Assembly (NCBI GenBank): GCA_039024635.1 | Contig: JBCCQA010000018.1 | Span: forward strand, 1-64,000 | DNA from: Kuafuiihalomonas sp039024635 | GTDB taxonomy: Bacteria; Myxococcota; Kuafuiibacteriia; Kuafuiibacteriales; Kuafuiibacteriaceae | Reading direction: 5' to 3' | Length of the DNA stretch: 64,000 bases | Shown here: piece by piece, positions 13,308 to 22,509 of the stretch | How the letters are laid out: each line of letters opens with the position of its first letter | Numbering within the stretch: the first letter of the stretch is position 1 | Notes under the pieces: generated by a model | What the model saw: the letters and a program-made list of their open reading frames with translations, nothing else | The model's database searches: none | What the model was told of the DNA's origin: nothing | Made by a program: the position numbers and the translations under genes

Positions 13308-14168
13308 ATGGTGGGCGCGGTGAACGGACGCGGCAGAGCGTCGAGCCTGGACGCGCCTTGGCTCTACCAACGCGGGGACCAGGTATTCGGTCCCGTCCCG
13401 GCGAAGGAGCTCCTGCGGATGCTGTACGCGGGTGAGCTTGGCTTCGCGACCTTGGTCGCGCCCGACGGAAAGGAATTCCGGCCTGTCGAGCGGTACGAGA
13501 TGTTTCTGGCTCACAAAGAGAAGGTCGAGGCGGCGCGCAGGGAGGTGGTGGAGCGAGAGCGTCGGCAGAAGGCCGAAGCCAGCCTGCGGCTCCGGCGTCG
13601 TCTGGGCTGGGCGATGGCAGCATTGGTGATCGCGGTCTTGGGGGCCTGGGGAGTCCAGTTGGGACGAACGGCCTGGGCAGAGAGCCGCGCCGAACGCCTT
13701 CGCGAAGACGCCGAACGCAAGCTCCAGCAGGAGTTAGAGGCTCTCATGGCCTCCGTAACCATCGAGCCACCGCTCCAAGCCCTTCCCATCGAGACCCCTG
13801 CACCGGAGAGCAAGAAGCGACGCAGTCGAGGCGGCCGACGCAAGCGGGGCGCTCGGCCTGCACTACCCTCGGGCGGCGCCCCCAGCGAGGCCGCGATAAT
13901 GGCCAGGATGGGCAGCCTCTTCCCTCAGTTCAAGCGCTGCATCGCTCGCCAGATTCAGCGTGCGCCCGACAGCGTGGGAAACGAAATCCGGCTTCGCTTC
14001 ACGATCGCCAACGACGGTCGGGTGAAAGACTTCTCCCTCGCCGACCGTTTCCTTCGCCGGGCGCCCCTCCAGCCTTGTCTGTCCTCGGTCATGAGCTCGG
14101 TTCGGTGGCCGGCCTTCGAAGGTGAGATTCGCAACGTGTTCTACCCCATTCGGGTGGGCCGCTCCTGA
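13308..14168 (+). CDS. GYF-domain, AgmX/PglI C-terminal-domain membrane protein
   Basis: The 286-residue protein has a cytoplasmic GYF_2-type domain (about residues 18-65: PWLYQRGDQVFGPVPAKELL), a charged coiled stretch, one transmembrane segment (about 102-120) and a periplasmic C-terminus (about 195-286) of the AgmX/PglI TonB-like kind: QFKRCIARQI, IRLRFTIANDGRVKDF, WPAFEG. This matches the layout of trans-envelope proteins such as M. xanthus GltJ/AgmX but without the zinc ribbon. It lies upstream of a receiver-domain regulator and a larger relative. Function in motility or envelope transport is inference. Confidence 0.78.
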   Translation: MVGAVNGRGRASSLDAPWLYQRGDQVFGPVPAKELLRMLYAGELGFATLVAPDGKEFRPVERYEMFLAHKEKVEAARREVVERERRQKAEASLRLRRRLGWAMAALVIAVLGAWGVQLGRTAWAESRAERLREDAERKLQQELEALMASVTIEPPLQALPIETPAPESKKRRSRGGRRKRGARPALPSGGAPSEAAIMARMGSLFPQFKRCIARQIQRAPDSVGNEIRLRFTIANDGRVKDFSLADRFLRRAPLQPCLSSVMSSVRWPAFEGEIRNVFYPIRVGRS

Positions 14169-14282
14169 TTCGGTAGCAGGCCTCGAATTTCGCCGCTGAC
14201 GGCCGAGTAGAGCTGTGAATCCCCCGGTCTTTCGAGCAACCCCGAGGCGGGGTAGGCTCCGCCGGGCATTGGGAGAACGCTG

Positions 14283-15653
14283 GTGACCCCCTCCGACCAT
14301 ACCCGCATCGGCGAGATTTTGACTCGGAACTACGGCCTTGGTCAGGCTCAGCTCGACCGCGCGGTCGCTGCTCAGGGTCGGACGCTCCAGCCCCTGGTTT
14401 CGACCTGCATCGAGGTCTTGGAACTGGACCCCGACGACGGCGCACGGGCTCTTGGCGAGCAGTTCGGGGTCCCGGCGGTCTCTTTGGACCGCTGCGTTCT
14501 GGACCTCGAGCCCTTGAGCCTCGTCCCGGCCGAGATCGCTCGTTCTCATCGCGTGCTCCCTTTGGGGCTTTTTGGGGGGCGGCTCCGGCTGGCTATGGCC
14601 CGACCCGACGACCGGGCCCTTCTGGATGAGGTCTCCTTTGCTTCGGGCTACGGGGCGCTGCCCTTCGTGGTGCCCAGGGCCACGATCGACCGCGTCATCG
14701 CGGCCACTTACGAGGCTCGAGCCGCCGGAAGCTCGACCTGGCGAGGGGAGAAGGCCACCCACGAGGGGCCCCAGCTCGAGGTTCTCACGCCGGTTGAAGA
14801 GCCCGCCATCGCGGCCCAACTGCCTCAGGATGGCCTGGAGTCCTTTCCCGAAGCGCCCGCGCCCAAGATCCGACCGTCGAGCGGAAAACCGCAGGTGCTG
14901 GCCGTCGATGACGAGCCCGAGATCTTGGACATCATCGAGAAGGCGCTAAGTCACAAGGGCATGGAGGTGCTTCGGGCGACACGGGGTCGGGAGGCCCTGG
15001 ACGTTCTGCGGGGCGCCCAACCCGATGTGATTCTGCTCGATGCCATGCTGCCGGAGATTCACGGCTTCGAGCTTTGCCAGCAGATCAAGCAGTCGGATCG
15101 CTACAAGGACACGCCGGTGATGATGATCTCGGCCATCTACACTGGTTGGAATTTCATCCAGGACGTCAAGCGCATCTACGGCGCCGACGAGTACATGACG
15201 AAGCCCTTCCGGATCGTCGAGCTGGTCAAGAAGGTCCAGGAACTCCTCGGTCAGTCGACCAGCAAAACCAGTACGCCGGCGGACGTCGAAGTACGGCGCC
15301 GCGTTCAGTCGGCGGTGCGGGCGTGCATGGAGCACTTGGCGGCGGGACAGGCGAAAGAGGCCTTGGAGTACGGTGCCACTGCGGTGCGAGAGGACCCATT
15401 CGATGCCCGAGCGCACTTCGCTTACGGCACGACCCTTCACCGAATGGGACGGGTGTACGAAGCGATCAGCGAGTTCGAACGGGTGGTTGAGCTCGTGCCG
15501 CAGCAGTTCAATGCGCTCAAGAATCTGGCCGTGCTCTACGAGCGTCAGGGCTTCAAGGCCAAGGCGGTCGAGATGTGGACGCGCGCTCTCGAGAAGAGCC
15601 CGAGCGAGCCGGTTCGAAAGACGATCAAGGCCCACTTGATCGACCTCTTGTGA
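14283..15653 (+). CDS. MshEN-like, receiver and TPR regulator
   Basis: The 456-residue protein joins three domains. Residues 1-150 resemble the GspE/PilB N-terminal MshEN domain (RIGEILTRNYGLGQAQLDRA, then GEQFGVPAVSL). Residues about 200-325 form a response-regulator receiver with AVDDEPE, phospho-acceptor Asp in VILLDAML, ISAIY and TKPF, plus a short insertion before the conserved Lys. Residues 340-456 are TPR helices. No DNA-binding output is present. MshEN domains can bind c-di-GMP, but the second half-motif is poorly conserved here. It is followed after 7 bp by the next gene. Confidence 0.8.
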   Translation: MTPSDHTRIGEILTRNYGLGQAQLDRAVAAQGRTLQPLVSTCIEVLELDPDDGARALGEQFGVPAVSLDRCVLDLEPLSLVPAEIARSHRVLPLGLFGGRLRLAMARPDDRALLDEVSFASGYGALPFVVPRATIDRVIAATYEARAAGSSTWRGEKATHEGPQLEVLTPVEEPAIAAQLPQDGLESFPEAPAPKIRPSSGKPQVLAVDDEPEILDIIEKALSHKGMEVLRATRGREALDVLRGAQPDVILLDAMLPEIHGFELCQQIKQSDRYKDTPVMMISAIYTGWNFIQDVKRIYGADEYMTKPFRIVELVKKVQELLGQSTSKTSTPADVEVRRRVQSAVRACMEHLAAGQAKEALEYGATAVREDPFDARAHFAYGTTLHRMGRVYEAISEFERVVELVPQQFNALKNLAVLYERQGFKAKAVEMWTRALEKSPSEPVRKTIKAHLIDLL

Positions 15654-15660
15654 GGGCGGG

Positions 15661-17232
15661 ATGAAGTTTCTCTGCGGAAGCTGCCGCACCAAGTACCAAA
15701 TCTCGGACGAGAAGGTCCGAGGGAAGATCCTGACCATCCGCTGCAAGAAGTGTGGTGCCAAGATCATCGTCCGCGAGTCGCTGAGTCGAGACGGAGGGGA
15801 GGGGACCATCGTAGCCCCGGTGGCGGAGGAGCCGCGTTCGACGCCCTTCAACCCGCGCATCAAGAGCGGGTCGGGCGCCTTGTCTCAGGCCTTCAGTCAG
15901 GCCCTGGAGTCTGGTACCCAAGACGTCCCCATCGACAGCGAACGACCGCCGACGGCCTTCGAATGGTTCACCGCCGTCGATGGTCAACAGCAGGGCCCCT
16001 TTAGCTACGACCACGTGGCCAACCAGGTTCGGAGCGGCGCGCTCCAAGGCCGGCACTACGTCTGGCACGAGGGGATGGAGCACTGGCGTCGGATCAGGGA
16101 CGTCGAACAGCTGCGTCGACTGGCTGAGAGCAGCACTTCTCCCCCTCCGCCGCCGCCCGCAGACCGTTCGCTGGGACTAGAGCTCGACAAGACCACGGCC
16201 GAGCCTGAAGTCGCGCCCATGGCCGGTATTGCCGCCTCCGAGCTGCCGACCACGGCCAGCGCCTCCACCTTGTTCGGCGACGGCACTACGGCTTCCGCTG
16301 GCGCCGACCCACTGGCCGCCGGCCAGGCTCCGTCTGCTTCAGCCCAAGAGCTGGACGAGCTGTCCGACGCCGAAGACCTGTTCGCCAACGTGCCTCGGGC
16401 AACGGAGGCTGAGCTCGTGCAAAAAGAGTCGACCCGCTTCTTCGTCAATGCGGCCGGCGTGCGGGGCATCAAGAACCTGAACCGCCTCGGCTTGATCTTG
16501 GGCGCGGCGCTATTCCTGCTCTTGGGAGGTCTCGTGACGGGGGCAGCAACCGGCGTCATCGAGATCCATATTCCAGGCTTTGGAAATCCCTTCGCCGGCG
16601 ACGAGGATGGCGTGGCCCTATTGAGCGGCGAGGGCGACGACCCCAATGCCCTCAAGTTCCTGGGCGAGGAAAAGAAGCCAAAGCCCAAGTCGCGACGGTC
16701 CCGCAGCGGAGGCCGCCCCCAGGGGGGACCACCGGGGGGCGAGGATGGCTTCGACTTCGCCGGTGAGTACATCGAGGATGGAGAGGGCCAAGGCGGTCCC
16801 AGGGGCGGTCGAGGCTTGGAGGGCGCCAGTTTCGAGATCGGCGACGTCACTACCGGAGGCGGCGTAAAAGCGAGCTCGGTGGGCGACTCGGACCTTCCTA
16901 GCTCAGGCGGACCGGAGGTTCCGGTCGTCGCAACCCGTACGCTCAGCGACGAGGCCATCCAAAGGACGGTCAACGCCCGGAAGCAGTCGGTAAAGATCTG
17001 CTACGAGCGGAGTCTCAAGGGCCAGGGCGGCCTCGGCGGAAAACTCGAGGTTCGGGTCCGCGTCGAGCCCAGCGGACAGGTCAGTAAGACATCTATAGAC
17101 ACACCTCAGTTCCGGAGCAGCCGAATAGGCAAGTGTATCGCCGACAAGATCCGTGACTGGCGCTTTCCGCCCTTCGAGGGGGAGGCGGAAGAAGTGGTCG
17201 TGCCCTTCCTCTTGGCTCGGAGCTCCTACTGA
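15661..17232 (+). CDS. zinc-ribbon/GYF/AgmX-C protein (GltJ/AgmX-like)
   Basis: The 523-residue protein starts with an MJ0042-type zinc ribbon (CGSCRTKYQ...CKKCGAKI; Cys at 5, 8, 27, 30), then a GYF_2-type domain (about 100-155, WFTAVDGQQQGPFSYDHV), a Pro/Ser/Ala-rich linker, one transmembrane segment (about 278-300), a Gly/Pro-rich periplasmic linker and an AgmX/PglI C-terminal domain (about 425-523; KQSVKICYERSLKG, WRFPPFEGEAEEVVVPFLL). This order equals that of M. xanthus GltJ (AgmX), a gliding-machine component whose cytoplasmic domains contact the MglA polarity system. No mglA is in the window. Confidence 0.82.
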   Translation: MKFLCGSCRTKYQISDEKVRGKILTIRCKKCGAKIIVRESLSRDGGEGTIVAPVAEEPRSTPFNPRIKSGSGALSQAFSQALESGTQDVPIDSERPPTAFEWFTAVDGQQQGPFSYDHVANQVRSGALQGRHYVWHEGMEHWRRIRDVEQLRRLAESSTSPPPPPPADRSLGLELDKTTAEPEVAPMAGIAASELPTTASASTLFGDGTTASAGADPLAAGQAPSASAQELDELSDAEDLFANVPRATEAELVQKESTRFFVNAAGVRGIKNLNRLGLILGAALFLLLGGLVTGAATGVIEIHIPGFGNPFAGDEDGVALLSGEGDDPNALKFLGEEKKPKPKSRRSRSGGRPQGGPPGGEDGFDFAGEYIEDGEGQGGPRGGRGLEGASFEIGDVTTGGGVKASSVGDSDLPSSGGPEVPVVATRTLSDEAIQRTVNARKQSVKICYERSLKGQGGLGGKLEVRVRVEPSGQVSKTSIDTPQFRSSRIGKCIADKIRDWRFPPFEGEAEEVVVPFLLARSSY

Positions 17233-17246
17233 GGGCGGACTGCCGC

Positions 17247-17876
17247 ATGCACCCCTCGCTGGCTCAGCGCATCGAACACACACTCTTGGCTCCAGATGCG
17301 CCACCCGCGGCCTACCTCCGGCTGGTGGAGGAGGCCGAACAGGCTGAGCTCCTGGGCGTGTGCGTCCCTTCCCGATGGGTGAGCCGGGTCCGACCTTGGT
17401 GGCCTGGTCTCTTGGTGAGTGTCGTTGGCTTTCCTTTGGCCGGCGTTCGCCCCGAGGTGCGGGCTTTGGAGGCCAAGCTGGCCATCGAGGACGGCGCCGA
17501 CGAACTGGACATGGTCGCTGACCTGGCGCGCCTCGTGGAGGGTGCCAACGATGCGGTCCAGGAAGACGTCGAGCGCCTCGTCGAGCTGGGCAAGCCGGTG
17601 AAAGTCATCCTGGAGACAGGGCTCGTCGGGCGGGCTCAATGGACGTGCGGCGCGAAGCTGGCTGTCCGAGCCGGCGCGGCCTTTGTGAAGACCTGCACTG
17701 GCTTTGGCCGGGGTCGAGCCGAGGTCGAGGATGTGGCCGAGCTCCGTTCCGTGGTGGGCCCCTCGATGGGGATCAAGGCCTCGGGCGGGATTCGCAGCCG
17801 AGCGGACGCGCAGGCTTTGGTTGCTGCGGGGGCCGATCGGCTGGGGACCAGTCGCGGTCCGGAGCTCCTGCTTTGA
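17247..17876 (+). CDS. deoC: deoxyribose-phosphate aldolase
   Basis: The 209-residue enzyme splits deoxyribose-5-P into glyceraldehyde-3-P and acetaldehyde. By comparison with E. coli DeoC the Schiff-base Lys is K148 in FVKTCTG, the helper Lys K177 in GIKASGGIR and the Asp D88 in DELDMV. The usual KTSTG motif reads KTCTG. It is a slightly short family member. It opens a nucleoside catabolism run with deoA and a purine nucleoside phosphorylase. Confidence 0.93.
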   Translation: MHPSLAQRIEHTLLAPDAPPAAYLRLVEEAEQAELLGVCVPSRWVSRVRPWWPGLLVSVVGFPLAGVRPEVRALEAKLAIEDGADELDMVADLARLVEGANDAVQEDVERLVELGKPVKVILETGLVGRAQWTCGAKLAVRAGAAFVKTCTGFGRGRAEVEDVAELRSVVGPSMGIKASGGIRSRADAQALVAAGADRLGTSRGPELLL

Positions 17877-17892
17877 CAGCCCTGCAGGGCTG
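17877..17892 (+). repeat. 16-bp perfect palindrome after deoC
   Basis: CAGCCCTGCAGGGCTG follows the deoC stop directly and lies 18 bp before deoA. It can fold as a 6-bp stem with a TGCA loop but has no T-run, so it may be an RNA processing point or a protein site rather than a terminator. Confidence 0.4.
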
Positions 17893-17909
17893 ACGTCTTC
17901 TCATCGAGC

Positions 17910-19181
17910 ATGTGGGCGCCTCGATTCATCGAGAAGGTCCGAGACGGGACTTCGGTGGGACCCAAGGCCATCCGGGATTGGATTCGAGCCTTCACGGACG
18001 GAGAGGTCACGGACGCCCAGATGGCCGCGTGGGCGATGGCCGTGGTGTTCCGGGGGCTGGCGCCAGAAGAGACCCTGGCCCTCACCCTTGCGATGCGGGA
18101 TTCCGGAAAGAGCTTCAGCTGGGAGGGCGGATGGACCGCCGACAAGCACTCCACGGGCGGGGTTGGCGACAAGGTCAGCCTCGCTCTGGCGCCTTGGGCC
18201 GCGGCCTGCGGCGTACGCGTTCCCATGATTTCGGGACGAGGTCTCGGGCATACCGGGGGGACCTTGGACAAGCTCGACGCCATCCCGGGCTTCTCTTCCC
18301 GCATGGACGCGAGGCGCTTCGAAGCCATCGTCCACGCCCACGGTCTGGTTCTGGCCGGTCAGTCGGCCGAAGTGGCGCCGGCCGACAGAAAGCTCTACGC
18401 GCTGCGAGACGTGACGGGGACGGTGGAGTCCATCCCACTCATCACCGCTTCGATTCTGTCCAAGAAGCTGGCTGAAGGCCTCGACGCCCTCGTCCTCGAT
18501 GTCAAAGTGGGCGCGGGCGCCTTCATGAAGACCATGGCCGATGCGCGGGCCTTGGGCGAGAGTCTGCGCAGCGTGGCGGGCCGACTCGGCTGCGAGACGC
18601 AGGTCTTCTATAGCAGCATGGACGGTCCCCTTGGTCGCTCGGTGGGCAACGCCAACGAATTGGACGAAGCTCTGGCCTTGCTCAAGGGCGAAGCCAGCCG
18701 TTCTGACTTCGAGACCCTGACGCGTCGCTTGACCCTGGCTATGCTGCCTCCCGAGACCTCGGTCGACGTCGACGAGGTGCTTCATAGCGGCGCTGCCTTC
18801 GAGCGGCTTTGTCGATGCGTCGTGGCCCAAGGGGGCCAGCTCGACCGCTTGGAAAGGCCCCGCTGGCGGGAGGGACTTCCGGAGCGCCTCCTACGTGCGC
18901 CGGCTTCTGGCTTCTTTGCCGGATGCGACGGGCATGAAGTGGGTTTGGCGGCCATGCAGCTCGGCGCGGGACGCCGAAGACCCGAGGACGTCATCGATGG
19001 CCTGGCCGGGATAGACTTCGAAGTGTCGCCGGGTGAGGAGGTTTCGGCGGGCGAGGTTTGGGCTCGCCTCTTCGGACGAGACGAGACGCGCTTCGACGCG
19101 GCCGAAGCTCGATTGCGCGCGGCCGCCCGATGGAGCGAGGCGCCGGTCGAGGCCGTTCCGGTCATCTTGGAGGCACCATGA
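17910..19181 (+). CDS. deoA: thymidine/pyrimidine-nucleoside phosphorylase
   Basis: The 423-residue enzyme uses phosphate to release the base from deoxypyrimidine nucleosides. Family signatures are complete: phosphate site DKHSTGGVGDKVS, SGRGLGHTGGTLDKLDAIPG, and the C-terminal domain with GCDGHEVGLAAMQLGAGR. It overlaps the next gene as ATGA and follows deoC, whose substrate arises from its product after phosphomutase action. Confidence 0.95.
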   Translation: MWAPRFIEKVRDGTSVGPKAIRDWIRAFTDGEVTDAQMAAWAMAVVFRGLAPEETLALTLAMRDSGKSFSWEGGWTADKHSTGGVGDKVSLALAPWAAACGVRVPMISGRGLGHTGGTLDKLDAIPGFSSRMDARRFEAIVHAHGLVLAGQSAEVAPADRKLYALRDVTGTVESIPLITASILSKKLAEGLDALVLDVKVGAGAFMKTMADARALGESLRSVAGRLGCETQVFYSSMDGPLGRSVGNANELDEALALLKGEASRSDFETLTRRLTLAMLPPETSVDVDEVLHSGAAFERLCRCVVAQGGQLDRLERPRWREGLPERLLRAPASGFFAGCDGHEVGLAAMQLGAGRRRPEDVIDGLAGIDFEVSPGEEVSAGEVWARLFGRDETRFDAAEARLRAAARWSEAPVEAVPVILEAP

Positions 19182-20011
19182 GCGAACTCGACCGGGTCGA
19201 AGCTGCCAGCAGCGCTCTTGCAGCTTGGGCCGAGGCTCCGGAGCTCGCCTTGGTGCTCGGTTCGGGTCTCGCGTCCGCCCTCGACGTTCCCATCGAGAGG
19301 AGCCTCTCTTTTCAAGAGATTCCTGGATTCTTGCCGCCCACGGTTCCTGGCCACGATGGACGCCTGACGCTGCGAAGTATCGAAGGGACGCACGTGGCCT
19401 GTCTCGAGGGTCGGGTGCACATGTACGAAGGCCACACCCCGGCCGATGTCGTGCGCCCGGTTCGAGCGGTTGGGGCTTGGGGATGCCGTACCCTTATCCT
19501 GACGAATTCTGCCGGCTCACTCGGCGCTGAGCTTGGCCAGGAGCGGCTGATGCTGATCGCCGACCACCTCAACTTCACGGGCCGGAGTCCTCTCGAGGGC
19601 CCCAACGAGGCCCAGTGGGGCCCTCGGTTTCCGGACATGAGCGAGGTGTACGACGGCGAACTCCGGCGTCGACTCGTGCATCGCCTGGCCTGCCCCGAGG
19701 GGGTCTATGCGGGGGTGCTGGGCCCCGAGTACGAGACGCCGGCCATGGTGCGCTTTCTACGCGCAGCCGGCGCCGATGCGGTGGGCATGTCGACCGTCCT
19801 CGAAGCGACGGCGGCTCGGCACTTGGGCCTGCGTGTTCTGGGCGTGTCTTGTCTGACCAACCTGGCCGCGGGCATAGGCGAGGGACCTTTGAGTCATGCT
19901 GAGGTCACAGAGGGGGCTCACAAGACCCGAGAAAGCCTGATGCAGCTCCTTCGAGTCGTGGTGGGTGAGCTGGGACACTCGGACATTGCTCAGCCCGGTC
20001 AAAACGGCTAA
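19178..20011 (+). CDS. purine nucleoside phosphorylase (PNP family 2)
   Basis: The 277-residue enzyme is of the trimeric human/Bacillus PunA type. Visible motifs: phosphate-binding LGSGLAS, FLPPTVPGHDGRL, EGRVHMYEGHT, TNSAGSLG, NFTGRSPLEGPN, and AVGMSTVLEA. It phosphorolyses inosine/guanosine-type nucleosides. The ATG overlaps deoA (ATGA); an in-frame upstream start would lie within deoA. Together with deoC and deoA it forms a nucleoside scavenging operon. The symbol could be punA. Confidence 0.93.
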   Translation: MSELDRVEAASSALAAWAEAPELALVLGSGLASALDVPIERSLSFQEIPGFLPPTVPGHDGRLTLRSIEGTHVACLEGRVHMYEGHTPADVVRPVRAVGAWGCRTLILTNSAGSLGAELGQERLMLIADHLNFTGRSPLEGPNEAQWGPRFPDMSEVYDGELRRRLVHRLACPEGVYAGVLGPEYETPAMVRFLRAAGADAVGMSTVLEATAARHLGLRVLGVSCLTNLAAGIGEGPLSHAEVTEGAHKTRESLMQLLRVVVGELGHSDIAQPGQNG

Positions 20012-20022
20012 CCCGCTCCCCC

Positions 20023-20988
20023 ATGGGTCGAACCCTATTGATTGTGCTCCTCTTGGCGGCGGGCGGCGGCTACTACCTGTACGGCGTCTACGCAGAGCAG
20101 CAGGCCCGGGAGGCCATCGAAGTCGGCGTTCGTGACGCCCGACGCTCCTTTTCCGACAAGGCGGCCTCCATCGTCACGGAGGAGGCCAAGGACTACAATC
20201 GCCGCATCCGGGAGGCTCTCAAGGATTTCGAATCCCAGGTCCAAGACGTCTACGAAGGCCACGAAGATTGGCGGAACGTCGACGGCTACCGGACCGAAGT
20301 GGAGCGGCGTTTCGAAGAGGGCGAGATCAGCGAGGCCCAGAAAAAGTCCATGATGGAGGGCTTCGGTATGGTGAAAAACGCCTACGACACGCTCCTGGCG
20401 GGCTCTTGGGAGACCGAGCTCGAGGCGGTAGACGAAGGGGCTGACATACGGATGGACGTCTACGAGGTGGCGCGCGTCACCGATGACGACGGAAACCCTC
20501 TCCTCGAGGCGCGAGCGTTCTTGTGGGGCGTCGAGGACAGCACCCGGATCGGCTGGGGCCAGCTCAGCCTCCGCTACTGGACGACGGGAGCTGCGCCGAG
20601 CAAGACCCTTCGCCGAGAGGCCCGTCGCCAAGGTCTGGATCCAGACAACATGGAGTACGTGCTGGGACGAGCGGAGGGTACGGCTACGCCCTACATCATT
20701 CTCCAGTCACCTTCGGACTACATCGACGCCTTCCCGCCCTACGTATCTCTGGCTGCTATACGCTTCCCGGCCATGCCAAGGGAGGCGGAGACTGTGGACT
20801 TCAGCTATGGCTTCTCGGCTCGAAAAGGCGGTGCCCGGCACGAGATCGCCTTCGCGTGGGAGAAGCTCGGGATTCCCGAAGCTTGGAAGCTGGCCGAGGG
20901 TGACGTGTGGAACGCGGATGTCGTCGAAGCCTCGGAAGACGAGATCATCCCCGAGGAAGAGAAGAAGGACGAAGACGAAGAGGGCTGA
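20023..20988 (+). CDS. hypothetical signal-anchored protein
   Basis: The 321-residue protein has an N-terminal hydrophobic anchor (about residues 4-20), then a long charged helical region (about 25-120), a probable beta-rich domain and a very acidic tail (EEEKKDEDEEG). I do not recognise it. It begins 11 bp after the phosphorylase gene and so is probably cotranscribed. It ends 2 bp from the convergent PEGA gene. Confidence 0.7.
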   Translation: MGRTLLIVLLLAAGGGYYLYGVYAEQQAREAIEVGVRDARRSFSDKAASIVTEEAKDYNRRIREALKDFESQVQDVYEGHEDWRNVDGYRTEVERRFEEGEISEAQKKSMMEGFGMVKNAYDTLLAGSWETELEAVDEGADIRMDVYEVARVTDDDGNPLLEARAFLWGVEDSTRIGWGQLSLRYWTTGAAPSKTLRREARRQGLDPDNMEYVLGRAEGTATPYIILQSPSDYIDAFPPYVSLAAIRFPAMPREAETVDFSYGFSARKGGARHEIAFAWEKLGIPEAWKLAEGDVWNADVVEASEDEIIPEEEKKDEDEEG

Positions 20989-20990
20989 GC

Positions 20991-21692
20991 TCAGCGACGA
21001 GGCTGAAGCTTCACGTTCAGGCTGAAGTGACCGGCCTCGGAGGCCTCGATCACCTGTTCGAAGTTCTTGTGGTCGTTCAGCATGAGGACGACGTCCAAAC
21101 TCCGACGACCCGCGGGTGCAGGAAGAATGAGCGGCGTCCTTCCGTAGACCACGCCGTCGATCTGGACCATCGCGCCGGGCGGCGTGCTCACTACAGAGAC
21201 CACGGGAGCCGGGGCAGGGCGCGTCTTGGCTGGGGTAGCCGGGGGCTGAGGGGCCCGTAAGGGCCTTCGCTCGGCTCGAGACTTCGGCGTCTGATCCGCC
21301 TTGGGCGCGGGCTGGGCCCCCGCAGGTTTCTCAATCGCTATCGACTCCACTTCAGGCTCTGCGTTTCCCCAGGGAAAAAGGGCCAGGCCGACCAGGGCCG
21401 CGCCCCCAAGGACGCCGGTCAGGATGACCTCCCGCCACTCGGCCCAAAAGGATGGCCCCGTACTAGGAGGCACTTTCCCGGCCTGCAGCTTGTCCACCAT
21501 GTCCTCGACCGAGAACTGGCCGGGAGCCGGGGGCGGAGCCGCCTCCGTCGGCGCGGGCTGGGGGGCAGGGAGTGTGAGCGGCGTCGCGGTCTCCGAGAGG
21601 GTCGGCGCCTCGCCTTGCTCCTGCAGCTTACCGAGGTCGGGGTCCGTCTGTTCGCCGATCACGTCGGCCCAGCCGTCCTTCCCGGAGCTCAT
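20991..21692 (-). CDS. PEGA-domain membrane protein
   Basis: The 233-residue protein has a cytoplasmic Pro/Ala/Thr-rich N-terminus, one transmembrane segment (about residues 95-113), a Pro/Lys linker and a C-terminal PEGA domain (VVSVVSTPPGAMVQIDGVVYG, RTPLILP). PEGA domains in myxobacteria are often attached to signalling or envelope proteins. I prefer the internal ATG at 21692; an in-frame start at 21737 is possible. It diverges from the phosphoesterase gene. Confidence 0.75.
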   Translation of the reverse strand: MSSGKDGWADVIGEQTDPDLGKLQEQGEAPTLSETATPLTLPAPQPAPTEAAPPPAPGQFSVEDMVDKLQAGKVPPSTGPSFWAEWREVILTGVLGGAALVGLALFPWGNAEPEVESIAIEKPAGAQPAPKADQTPKSRAERRPLRAPQPPATPAKTRPAPAPVVSVVSTPPGAMVQIDGVVYGRTPLILPAPAGRRSLDVVLMLNDHKNFEQVIEASEAGHFSLNVKLQPRR

Positions 21693-21777
21693 CCCGGGAG
21701 AATAGCAGCTCAGGCGACGGAACTGCAGAAGCCTCATTGCTCCAGGCCGGGGAGCTCGCCTAGGGTCCGCTTCTCGG

Positions 21778-22509
21778 ATGCGCTGCGCCCTCTTCTCCGA
21801 CGTTCACGGCAACCTCGAAGCCCTGACCGCCATGCTGTCTCGACTAGAGGCAATGGGACCCATCGACCGCTGGTTCTGTTTGGGCGACATCGTGGGCTAC
21901 GGAGCGGATCCTGACGACTGCTGCACTCTCGTACGGGAGCGTGCCGACGTCACCTTGCTCGGCAATCACGACGCCGCGGTTGCGGGCCGCATGGACTACG
22001 ATTACTACTACGACGCGGCCCGAGACGCGCTGGATTGGTGCCGCGAGCGACTCTCGCCCGAGAACATGCAGTGGCTTGGCAAGCTGCCCTACACTCACCG
22101 AGAAGAGGAGCTCGAAATAAGCCACGGCTCACCCCTTAGGCCCGAAGACTACGACTACATCTTCACGACGGATCAGGCCCGAGACATGGTCCGTTCCTAT
22201 GATGCGGCCAAGGTCACGTTCATTGGCCACTCCCATCTCACCAAGGCCTTCGCCGTCTCGGAGGAAGATGCGGAAGACGTGGTGTCCACGAAGTTCAAGC
22301 TTCGAGACGGCTACCGCTACGTGATCACCGTGGGTTCGGTGGGTCAGCCCCGAGACTACGATCCTCGGGCCTGTGCAGGCATCTACGACAGCGTGAGCGA
22401 AAGCTTCGAGTTCGTCCGCGTCGACTATGACGTCGACGCGCAGCGCCAGAAGATCAACGATGCCGGGCTATCGCCCAGCTTCGGCACACGACTGCTCCTC
22501 GGGATATGA
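21778..22509 (+). CDS. metallophosphoesterase (YfcE/MJ0936-like)
   Basis: The 243-residue protein has all calcineurin-like metal motifs: FSDVHGNLEAL, GDIVGYGADP, LLGNHDAAV, SHGSP and FIGHSH, then VGSVGQPRD. It is a two-metal phosphodiesterase or phosphatase; the substrate cannot be deduced. It overlaps the next gene as ATGA. Confidence 0.88.
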   Translation: MRCALFSDVHGNLEALTAMLSRLEAMGPIDRWFCLGDIVGYGADPDDCCTLVRERADVTLLGNHDAAVAGRMDYDYYYDAARDALDWCRERLSPENMQWLGKLPYTHREEELEISHGSPLRPEDYDYIFTTDQARDMVRSYDAAKVTFIGHSHLTKAFAVSEEDAEDVVSTKFKLRDGYRYVITVGSVGQPRDYDPRACAGIYDSVSESFEFVRVDYDVDAQRQKINDAGLSPSFGTRLLLGI

